Source of the DNA: Clostridium senegalense JC122
GTDB lineage: Bacteria; Bacillota; Clostridia; Clostridiales; Clostridiaceae
Direction: 5' to 3'
Length of the DNA: 46,117 nt
NCBI RefSeq assembly: GCF_000285575.1
Contig: NZ_HE611053.1
Location: forward strand, 237,788-283,904
Positions 20,475 through 28,921 of this stretch are shown here, in pieces. The notes beneath the pieces were generated by a model, which worked only from the letters and a program-made list of their open reading frames with translations, did not search any database and was not told the DNA's origin. The translations under genes and the position numbers were made by a program. Position 1 is the stretch's first letter; each line of letters starts with the position of its first letter.

Positions 20475-21692
20475 ATGAAGAATAAATTTTTATCAGCATT
20501 AATATTAAGTACAGTAATTTTTACATCTAAAGCATCAGCAGTAAATATAGATGCTCAAACAAATGATTTAAATAAGATTTGGACAATAAAGTTTAATCAA
20601 GAAATAAAATATGATGATCTAATAAATGATAACATAGTTATAGCAGATAATGATGGAAATAAATTATCTACGAAAATTGTCTTAAAAGAAGGTGACACTT
20701 TAACCCTCCTTCCACCAGAAGAAGGGTATAAAGATGGACAAGTCTATAAATTAAATATAAGTGAAAATGTTAAATCTAAAAAGCTTAAAGGAATAAAATC
20801 ACCTAAAGATTTTACTTTTAAAGTAGATACAAAAACTAAGGCTTTTAATAATGGTTCCTATAAGTATAAAGATTTAGTAGAAAAAACTTTAGAAGATGGT
20901 TGTAACTATATTAGCAATAAAGGGATAAATACAGATTGGGAAGTTATGGCTTTAGTGAAAAATGATAAAGCTATATCACAAGATTATTTAAAAAATATAA
21001 AATCAAGAATAGACAATAATCAGGTTACTCAACCGACAGACTATCAAAGAACAGCAATGGTTTTAGGAGCCTTAAATGAAAATGTTTTTGATTTTGAAGG
21101 TATTAATTTTATAGAAAACATATATAACAATGAAGGAATAATAGATCAAGGACCAAATGCAGTAATTTTTGCACTTACCGCATTGGATACTAAAAACTAT
21201 AGTATACCTGAAAATTCGCATTTTACGAGAGAGTCTTTAGTAGATACTCTACTTGAAATGAAAACTGATGATGGTGGATGGGACTTTGCTGCTGTAAAAG
21301 CAGATCCAGATATGACAGGAATGGCTATAACAGCCCTTAGTAATTATAAAGATGATGCTAAAGTTAAAAACTCTATAGATAATGCTATTAAGCTTCTTAG
21401 TAATATGCAAAATGAAAATGGAACTATGTCATCCTATAAAATAGAAAACAGTGAAAGTATTTCACAAACTATAATAGGATTATGTGCTAATGGAATAGAT
21501 CCTACAAGTAAAGAATTTACTAAAGGTGGAAAAAATCTTATAGATGCTCTGTTAACATTTAAAACTTCTGAAAACGGCTTTTCTCATATTCATAATGGAA
21601 GAGCAAACGAAAAAGCTACTGAACAAGCATTGTTAGCATTAGAATCTTATAGGGAATTAAAAAATGGTAGAAACCACATATATAAATTTTAA
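20475..21692 (+). CDS. Secreted alpha/alpha-barrel protein with N-terminal Ig-like domain
   Basis: A 405-residue exported protein with no frame break. ATG 20475 is preferred to ATG 20469, because AAGGGG at 20462-20466 lies only 2 nt from the earlier one. A signal peptide ends near 'SKASA' (about residue 22). An Ig-like domain resembling Big_5/SbsA type spans about 25-125 ('IWTIKFNQEIKYDD', 'TLTLLPPEEGYKDGQVYKLN'). The alpha/alpha-barrel follows, with 'DGGWDFAAVKADPDMTGMAI', 'SISQTIIGLCANGIDPTSKE', 'NLIDALLTFKTSENGFSH' and 'ATEQALLALESYRELKNG'. Its last segments closely match the protein at 7966. It has no DUF4430, wall or lipid anchor. Being intact, it is the best reference for the barrel family in this window. 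A terminator lies 20 nt downstream. Confidence 0.87.
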   Translation: MKNKFLSALILSTVIFTSKASAVNIDAQTNDLNKIWTIKFNQEIKYDDLINDNIVIADNDGNKLSTKIVLKEGDTLTLLPPEEGYKDGQVYKLNISENVKSKKLKGIKSPKDFTFKVDTKTKAFNNGSYKYKDLVEKTLEDGCNYISNKGINTDWEVMALVKNDKAISQDYLKNIKSRIDNNQVTQPTDYQRTAMVLGALNENVFDFEGINFIENIYNNEGIIDQGPNAVIFALTALDTKNYSIPENSHFTRESLVDTLLEMKTDDGGWDFAAVKADPDMTGMAITALSNYKDDAKVKNSIDNAIKLLSNMQNENGTMSSYKIENSESISQTIIGLCANGIDPTSKEFTKGGKNLIDALLTFKTSENGFSHIHNGRANEKATEQALLALESYRELKNGRNHIYKF

Positions 21693-21712
21693 AAGTTGAG
21701 ATTTAAGTTTTT

Positions 21713-21745
21713 AAAGTGTCTTTTTTATAAATAAGGCACTTTTTT
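21713..21745 (+). terminator. Intra-cluster terminator after the barrel gene at 20475
   Basis: AAAGTGTCTT and AAGGCACTTT form a stem (with a G-T pair) followed by a run of T. The next ATG is 43 nt beyond its end, with the ribosome site in between, again leaving almost no room for a promoter. Confidence 0.75.
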
Positions 21746-21788
21746 AAAAAAATAAGATATTTAAACAAGAATTTATGGAGGGTATGTT

Positions 21789-24031
21789 ATGAAGGTAAGA
21801 ATAAATAGAATTTTATCCTACTTAATTGCAATTTTAATAATAACTTCAACTTGTATTTTTAATATTCCTATCATTAATAATACATCAGTGCTTGCTAGTG
21901 AAATAACAGAAAAAGGATTTACAATTAATGATGCTATATACGGATTAATATATTATTATGACAATGAATATTATAATAATTCTAAAAGTAATAAGACCTT
22001 AGAAGGATTAGAATATGCAGCAATGTATAAAGCCAATGCAGATTTAACTAAGAAAAATTGGTCAACTAATGAAACAATAAAAACTTATGGAATATCAGGA
22101 AAAGCAAAACAAAGCATAATATTGATGGAGTTAGACATAAATCCTATAAATTATAAAGGTGAAAATTTAATAGAGCAAGTAGTTGAAGACTTAAATAAAA
22201 CTACAAGTATTAAATTTATACAAAATATACTACAAGAAGTTTTAGCTGTAGAAATGTTCAATGAAAAATTTCCAGAGCAAAAGATAATTTATAACATTAA
22301 AAACATAATTGATTTAATGCTAAAAGAACAAGATGAATCTGGATGTATAGGAGGAGCAATTCATAATACAGCTTATGCAATAGAAATATTTAATAAATAC
22401 AGTTATATAGATGGAGTACTAGAAGGAAAAGAAAAAGGAATAAATTATTTAAAAAGTCAAATAAAAGATAAAGGTGTACTATACAAAGATGGAGGTACTT
22501 ATTTTACTTATATCCATGCTCAAGCAGTAAGAGCTCTTTTACAAGCAGGTGAAGATGTAACTTCAGAAAAGTGGAGTAAAGATGGGTATAACATAGTAGA
22601 TGGTCTATTTTATGAATGGAATGGGGAAAATTTCATTGATAAATATGGAAAAGATAGAGCTATAAATCATTATACAGAAGTATTATATACTTTAAGTAAG
22701 CTTAACGACTTAGGTTACAAAGATGTCTTTTTAAAAAATGTTGAATTTTTAAATGTAGTTAAAGATGATACTAATCAATCTAAGGATGAGAAAGTTACTA
22801 TAAATAAAGTTATAGATGGTGTAATAGACTATTATAATGAAAAGCATTTTGTAGAAGAGCAAGGTCAATTAAGTGATTTTCACTATTCAGCTATGTATAG
22901 AGCCGGCGCTAATTTAAGTGAAAAAATTGGTATATAAATGAAAAATATCAAACTAAATATGATATGAATTGGAGACTTTTAGGCACAAAAGCTCAACAAA
23001 GTTTAATACTTTTAGATATAGATAAAAATCCAAATGATTATGAAAACAGAAAGTTTATAGAAGAAATAGTCAATGAAATTGATGAAAAAGATAGTTATTT
23101 TACAATTCCAGAATTAAATGCAGTTTTAGCAATAGATAAATATAATTCTAAATTTAAAAATGAAAAAGTTTCTTATAATGTAAATAAGGCTATTGAAAAT
23201 ATATTAAAGGCACAATGTGATGATGGTGGATTTAAACAAAGACAAACTTCAACGCCAACTAATACAGGTATTGCACTAACTGTATTAAGTAAACATAGAG
23301 ATATAAATGGTGTTAATAAAGCAATAGATAAAGCTATAGATTACTTAAAGTGTCTTCAAAAAGAAAATGGTGCAATATATGAAAAAACTTATATCACAAA
23401 TTATTATTGTGATGTTCTTCAAGGCTTAATAGCTTGTGGAGAAGATATTACATCAGAAAAATGGACAACAACTTCTGGAAATAATCTTATAGATGGATTA
23501 TTTATACTTTGGAAAGATGATAATTCTTTTGATGATAAAGAAGGGGAAAGTTCAAATAATAGGGGATGGCTTGTAGCAAGTGAAAAGGCATTGCACAGAT
23601 TAGTAGATATTAAAAACGCTGGTTATTCAGATTATGTTATAGAAGATATAAAAATTAAAAAATACAATGATAAAGAAAAACAAGGAAACACTTGTAAAGT
23701 AAATGTAGCTATAGTATTGCCGGAAAATGGATCCTATGTAGCTTATTTCAAACCACAGGAAGTTATTATAGATGATGAGAAACATACTGGAGGGTTTACT
23801 GCTTTAGGAGCATTGCAAGCCTCAACTTCCTTATATGAAACAACTGGTAGCATGGTTACATCTATATATGGATATAAAAATAAAGGAACTAATGGATGGA
23901 TGTATACAGTTAATGGTGTTTTACCTAATGAAATGGCTGGAAAAGTAAAGTTACAGGAAGGTGATAAAGTTATTTGGTACTATTCTACTGGTGGGATGAA
24001 TGGGAACGCACCTAATTGGAATGATTTATAA
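21789..24031 (+). CDS. Secreted two-barrel protein with C-terminal DUF4430, one frameshift
   Basis: Merged length is 747 residues. A GGAGGG ribosome site and a long signal peptide (to about residue 37, 'NNTSVLASE') open it. Two homologous alpha/alpha-barrels follow (about 41-324 and 337-618). Both begin with the same pattern ('YAAMYKANADLTKKNW' and 'YSAMYRAGANLSEK') and each has 'GEDVTSEKW' or 'GEDITSEKW' near its end. The DUF4430 domain spans about 634-747 ('GTNGWMYTVNGVLPNEMAG', 'LQEGDKVIWYYS'). Alpha-then-beta order matches human transcobalamin and intrinsic factor, apart from the extra barrel. The frame breaks at A6 (22921-22926). One extra A gives SEKNWYINEKYQTKYDMNW. No anchor is seen. 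This is the strongest single candidate for a bacterial intrinsic-factor-like cobalamin binder in the window. Confidence 0.85.
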
Positions 24032-24038
24032 AACACAT

Positions 24039-24060
24039 AATAAGTTTTATAAAACTTATT
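24039..24060 (+). repeat. Short perfect inverted repeat 3' of the two-barrel gene
   Basis: AATAAGTTTT-AT-AAAACTTATT, 10-bp arms, 8 nt after the stop codon, with no T tract behind it. Possibly a transcript-end hairpin acting before the real terminator at 24126. Confidence 0.4.
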
Positions 24061-24125
24061 GTTTCAGTTAAATAGAAGAAAGATATATTTAATTTAAAAG
24101 ACAAATTTAAAGTGTAAATATGTAT

Positions 24126-24154
24126 AAACTGCCATATAAATGATGGCAGTTTTA
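24126..24154 (+). terminator. Intra-cluster terminator before the DUF4430-barrel gene
   Basis: AAACTGCCAT and ATGGCAGTTT around a 7-nt loop, then TTATT. It ends 45 nt before the next ATG, the same spacing as the other internal terminators. Confidence 0.8.
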
Positions 24155-24199
24155 TTCTAAAGTAAAAATTTAAATATATAAATAATAGGAAGTGGTTAA

Positions 24200-26854
24200 A
24201 TGAATAAAATAAAAAAATCTAAAGTTTCAATGTGCTTAGCGTTACTATTAATAATCAATTTAATATTTCCAACTATGGGATTTGAGGTTAAAGCAAAGGA
24301 TTTAATTTGTAATGAAATTAAAGTTAGAGTAGAAGGTACGAATAAAACATTATTTGATAAACAATTTGAAATAACAAATGAAGAAGTGGTAAAGGATGTA
24401 ATTAAAAACTCCATAGGGGAGGATAATGTTGATGGTTTAGAAAGTAATTTTATAACTGGAGTATTAGGAGAAAAAAGAGAATCTCATATAGGATGGATGT
24501 ATTATTTAATAGATAAAGATGGAAATATAAAACAAGGTGATGTAATAAGTAATGAAAAAATAAAAGATATTAATAATAATTATTATAAAGAATTAGTATT
24601 ACATATGGCTAAGTGGTCTGATGGAATAACTTGCGTGCCAAAAGTTACATATAGCAATGTTAACAATAATTATACTTTAAAAATTACAGAACAAAACATG
24701 ATGATGGGTATTGATGAGAGAAATGCAAAAGATGTTAACATAAAAGTTGACGGCGTTGGAGAATATAAAACTGATGAAAATGGACAAGCAGCATTTAAAA
24801 TTAAATGTGGAGAAAATAAAGTCCATATTTATAAAACTTTAAAAGATTCTAAAGGTGTAGAATATCCAGCAATAGTAAGACAGAGCTTTACTCTAACAGG
24901 AGATGTAATAGACAATGATGTTAACATAGCTAAAATTCTTGATGATTTTAATAAAAATTATGAAAATCAAGAATTAAACTATAAGAAACTTTTAGCATTA
25001 AATTATTATAATGAAGTAAACAGAACAGATTTTATGTTAGAAGAAAGTGATAATGCTTCAAGTTATGCATCAAATATTATGGGAATATTAGCTTTAAGTG
25101 AAAATCCTTATAATTACAAAGAAATAAATTACGTAGAAAAACTTTTAAAATCTCAGGATAATGATGGAGAATTTGTTGTAAGTGAAAATGACAAAGGTTC
25201 AGCTACTACATTAGCAAGTTGCATAATTGCTTTAGATATGGCTAAAGCTGATTTTGATAAAAATAAAGCGGTTAAAACATTAATAAATAAAATTAATGAC
25301 AGCGGGTTTGAAGACATAGATATTATAACTAACATTATGATAGCCTTATCAAAACATAGAGATATTGAAGGTGTAAATGATATAATAAATTTATCTATTG
25401 AAAAATTAAAAGAAATGCAGTTAGAAGGTGGAGGATTTGATTATTGTGGTTTTGGAAATAGTCCTTACTCTACAGGACCAGCAATTCAAGCATTAATATC
25501 TGTTGGTGAAAATTTAAATTCTGAGAAATGGAATAAAGGCAGAACACCAATAGAAGCACTTCTTGCATGTAAAATCGAAGGTAAAGGTTTTGAAATGATA
25601 GAAGGCATGGGAGAAGGGGAAGATGATGAAACTGCAACAGAGCTTGCACTTTTAGCATTAGTAGATGCATATAAAGAAAAATCTGTTTATAGTGCGTTTG
25701 CATTTATAAAAGAAGAACCAAAGGATTACAATAAAATAATAGAAAGTGAGCTTAATGATATTAATGACTATTTTAAAGATGTAAAAGAGTTTGATTATAA
25801 TGCAATGATGGGATTATCTTTTTTATCTTATGATAAAAATCAACTAATTGAAAATATAAAATTAAAGGATAAAGAAAATGTATTTAATTTAGCTCAAAAT
25901 GTTATGTCTATTATAACCATGGAAAAGGATCCTAAAAATTATAACGGAAAGAATTATATTGATTTGTTATATGATAAATTAAATAATGATAAGTTTACAG
26001 GTAAAAGTATTTATGGGTTAATAGCACTAGAAATGTCTTCAACTAAAAAAGAATACATAGATACTATTATATCTAAATTTAAAACAGAATTTAATAATAA
26101 TAAAGTTAAAAAAATAAGTGATAAATCATTATTAATTATTGCGTTATCTCCATATAAAGAAGATGATGAGGTGAAAAGTATAATTAATAAGTGCGTGGAA
26201 GATTTAAAAAATGCGCAATTAGAAAATGCGGCATTCACTATGAATAAAGCCTTTCCAAATGGTGAAAGTGAAGATACAGCACTAGCTATAGAGGCAATAA
26301 TAGCTTCTGGTGGAGATCCTCTATCAGAAGAATGGACTAAAAATGGGAAAAACCCATTAGATGCATTACTTTCCTTTAAAATGGGAAAAGGATATATTTA
26401 TGAAAGTTCTCTTGGAGCATATGAACAAAATATGTATACTGGATACGTTTTGAGAAGTATTATTGCCTTGAAAAATAAAACTGTAGTTTTTAATAATTTT
26501 AAGCTAGATGAAGATGAACCAGTAGAAAAAAATAATAAATTAACAATTGAAAATAATATTATCAAGGAAAATTTTCTAAAAGGTCATGATGCTAATATAG
26601 AATTAAAACTTAATAATAAGAATAATAATTCTGTTGAAAATGTAACTATAATAATAGGAGTTTTTAATAAGAATAATAAACTCATATCATATAAAACCTT
26701 AGAAAACACATTAGAAAATGGAGAAATTAAAGATATTAAAGAAAAAATAAGTTTACCTAATGAAGATAATTTAAAGGTTAAAATCTTTACATGGGATAGT
26801 TTAGAAAAGATGAATAGTAAAAATGAGCCTATAGAAATTAAAGTTAAAAATTAA
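24200..26854 (+). CDS. Secreted protein with N-terminal DUF4430, two alpha-barrels and beta-sandwich
   Basis: An intact 884-residue protein. A signal peptide of about 32 residues ends near 'GFEVKA'. A DUF4430 domain is at the N-terminus (about 38-147: 'KVRVEGTNKTLFDKQF', 'HIGWMYYLIDKDG'). An Ig-like segment spans about 148-235. Two alpha/alpha-barrels span about 241-500 and 507-767 ('NIMGILALSENPYNYKEIN', 'TGPAIQALISVGENLNSEKW', 'DTALAIEAIIASGGDPLSEEW'). The terminal beta-sandwich (about 779-884) is shared with other cluster members ('IIGVFNKNNKLISY', 'TWDSLEKMNSKNEPIEI'). The order beta-alpha-alpha is the reverse of the protein before it, so the binding sandwich would need a different hinge. 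It closes the cluster and is followed by a strong terminator. Cobalamin binding is inferred from fold and context. Confidence 0.87.
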   Translation: MNKIKKSKVSMCLALLLIINLIFPTMGFEVKAKDLICNEIKVRVEGTNKTLFDKQFEITNEEVVKDVIKNSIGEDNVDGLESNFITGVLGEKRESHIGWMYYLIDKDGNIKQGDVISNEKIKDINNNYYKELVLHMAKWSDGITCVPKVTYSNVNNNYTLKITEQNMMMGIDERNAKDVNIKVDGVGEYKTDENGQAAFKIKCGENKVHIYKTLKDSKGVEYPAIVRQSFTLTGDVIDNDVNIAKILDDFNKNYENQELNYKKLLALNYYNEVNRTDFMLEESDNASSYASNIMGILALSENPYNYKEINYVEKLLKSQDNDGEFVVSENDKGSATTLASCIIALDMAKADFDKNKAVKTLINKINDSGFEDIDIITNIMIALSKHRDIEGVNDIINLSIEKLKEMQLEGGGFDYCGFGNSPYSTGPAIQALISVGENLNSEKWNKGRTPIEALLACKIEGKGFEMIEGMGEGEDDETATELALLALVDAYKEKSVYSAFAFIKEEPKDYNKIIESELNDINDYFKDVKEFDYNAMMGLSFLSYDKNQLIENIKLKDKENVFNLAQNVMSIITMEKDPKNYNGKNYIDLLYDKLNNDKFTGKSIYGLIALEMSSTKKEYIDTIISKFKTEFNNNKVKKISDKSLLIIALSPYKEDDEVKSIINKCVEDLKNAQLENAAFTMNKAFPNGESEDTALAIEAIIASGGDPLSEEWTKNGKNPLDALLSFKMGKGYIYESSLGAYEQNMYTGYVLRSIIALKNKTVVFNNFKLDEDEPVEKNNKLTIENNIIKENFLKGHDANIELKLNNKNNNSVENVTIIIGVFNKNNKLISYKTLENTLENGEIKDIKEKISLPNEDNLKVKIFTWDSLEKMNSKNEPIEIKVKN

Positions 26855-26865
26855 TAATTATATTA

Positions 26866-26916
26866 AAAATACCCTACATATGAGATTATAATAATCTACT
26901 TTTAGGGTATTTTTGT
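26866..26916 (+). terminator. Terminator closing the cobalamin-capture cluster
   Basis: AAAATACCCTA and TAGGGTATTTT pair around an AT-rich loop that has a further small helix (GATTATAATAATC). A T tract follows. It is placed 11 nt after the last gene of the block. Confidence 0.8.
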
Positions 26917-27056
26917 ATTTTAATAAATCTATACGTTATATTGTGTTTCAAGTTGTCTTTTAAAATTATCTATACTTTAGAATTGATACCTATAAATAAC
27001 TTCAAATATTTATTTATAATTTGTAAATTGTAATTATGATAAGTAAAAATATGTAT

Positions 27057-27083
27057 TTGATATGATAACATATATTATATAAT
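27057..27083 (+). promoter_or_regulatory. Candidate promoter of the ABC exporter pair
   Basis: TTGATA (27057-27062) and TATAAT (27078-27083), with a spacer of 15 nt, shorter than ideal; overlapping TA-rich hexamers allow 16-17. It lies 27 nt before the first gene's ATG. Confidence 0.4.
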
Positions 27084-27109
27084 AATCATGAATTTGTAGG
27101 GGGCTTATT

Positions 27110-28921
27110 ATGGACAAGAAAAACCGAAGTGTAAAAGTAAATGTTTTATTTTTATTAAAAAATGCTTGGAGATGGGAGAAAAAATATTTTTTATTTTAGT
27201 ATATTTACAGTAGTTACAGCGTTAGTTCCTTTTATAAGTATATTTCTTCCAAAGTTCTTAATTGATGAATTAACTGGACTTAAAAGACCTAATGTACTTA
27301 TTAATATATTAATAGTTTTTTCATAATATCTTCAATATCAAACTTTTTAACAACATATTTAGATAATATAGCTTTTCCTAAAATGCTTTTAATAAGACTT
27401 AAATTTATGAATCTTATGCAGGAAAAGTGTATGACTATGGATTTTGAATACACAGAAGATTCAAAAATATTGAATGATATAGAAACTTGTTCAAAGGCTA
27501 TTGGAGACAATACAAATGGTATTGAAGGGGTTTATCATAAATTATTTGAACTTTTTGGAGCTGTTATAGCTTTTTTAGGATATATAACTATAGTATTAAC
27601 TTTAAGTCCATGGATATTATTATATCTATTAGCAAATGTAAGTTTTGTTTATTATCTGACGATGAAAATTAAAAAATACAGATACTCAAAGAAAGATGAC
27701 TTATCTAATTATTCAAGAAAACGTAATTATATTTATGATATTATGTATAATTTTTCTTACGGAAAAGATATTAGAATTTTTAATTTAAGTTTATGGTTAC
27801 AAGATAAATTTAATTTATTTAATAATAGTAAAGTAAATATTGAAAGTACCATTAAGAACAAAGAATTTAAAGTATCTATAGTGTCTATAATATTACTTCT
27901 TATAAGAGAAGGATTAGTATATTTTTATTTAATTCATAATGTTTTAAAGGGTACTATGAGTATTGGAAATTTTACTATGTATTTTACAACTATTTCAGGA
28001 TTTGCATCTTGGATGCAAACTATTTTAGATAATATAGCTCATATTAATGCTCAAAATTTATATATAAATGATTTTAGGGATTTTTTAGAATTTGAAAATA
28101 AAAAAGAAAATAATAAACTAAATAATATTCCAAAAGATACCACTTATGAAATTGAATTTAAAAATGTTAGTTTTAAATATCCTAATAGTGATAGATATAT
28201 TTATAAAAATCTTTCATTAAAAATAAAAAAAGGTCAGCGTTTAGCTATAGTTGGTATAAATGGTGCAGGAAAGACCACTTTTGTAAAACTAATAACAAGA
28301 CTTTATGAACCAACGGAAGGTGAAATTTTTATTAATGGAATAAATATATCTACTTTAAACAAGTCAGAATATTATAAATTATTTTCTGTAGTATTTCAAG
28401 AAATAAAGGTATTTGCTTTTAGCATAGCTGAAAATATAGCTCTTATAGAAAATGAACTTATTGATAGAAACAAAGTTATCCAGTGTATTAGAAAGGCAGG
28501 ATTAGCTAACAAAGTGAATTCTTTGGAAAATGGTATAGATACTTCTTTACTTAAAATATTAGATTCCCAAGGTATAGAATTATCTGGTGGTGAAAATCAA
28601 AGAATAGCGTTGGCTAGAGCTCTTTATAAAAATGGAAAGGTAATTATTTTAGATGAACCAACTTCAGCATTAGATCCTATAGCTGAATATAATATTTATA
28701 AAAAGTTTGATGAAATGATTGAAGATAAAACAGCAATATATATTTCACATAGATTATCTAGTACTAGGTTTTGTGATGTAATAGCTTTTTTTGAAGATGG
28801 AGAAATTAAAGAATATGGAACCCATGATGAATTAATGAAAAAAGAAGGAAATTACTACTCTATGTTTAATGTACAAGCTTCCTATTATGAAAAAGAAAAT
28901 TTAGAGAGGGAGTGTGTATAA
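27110..28921 (+). CDS. ABC exporter half-transporter (permease-ATPase), two compensating frameshifts
   Basis: Merged length is 603 residues. An N-terminal six-helix exporter membrane domain spans about 1-330 and a C-terminal ATPase follows. The ATPase has Walker A 'GINGAGKTT', signature 'LSGGENQRIALARAL', Walker B 'VIILDEPTSALDP' and switch His in 'IYISHRLSS'. The start ATG at 27110 follows GGGGG. Breaks are at T6 (27187-27192, one T too many) and T6 (27316-27321, one too few), so the frame is lost only for about 40 codons inside the first membrane helices. The ATPase is intact. The next gene encodes a homologous half-transporter starting directly after this stop, so the two probably form a heterodimer. 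The substrate is unknown; peptides, lipids or drugs are typical. No evidence ties it to cobalamin. Confidence 0.85.

Noticed and set aside
7966-26854. Barrel proteins as squalene-hopene cyclases or prenyltransferases
   Set aside because: The helical repeats look alike, but the proteins are secreted, I see no DXDD-type catalytic motif, and the B12 riboswitch context favours the intrinsic-factor type of barrel.
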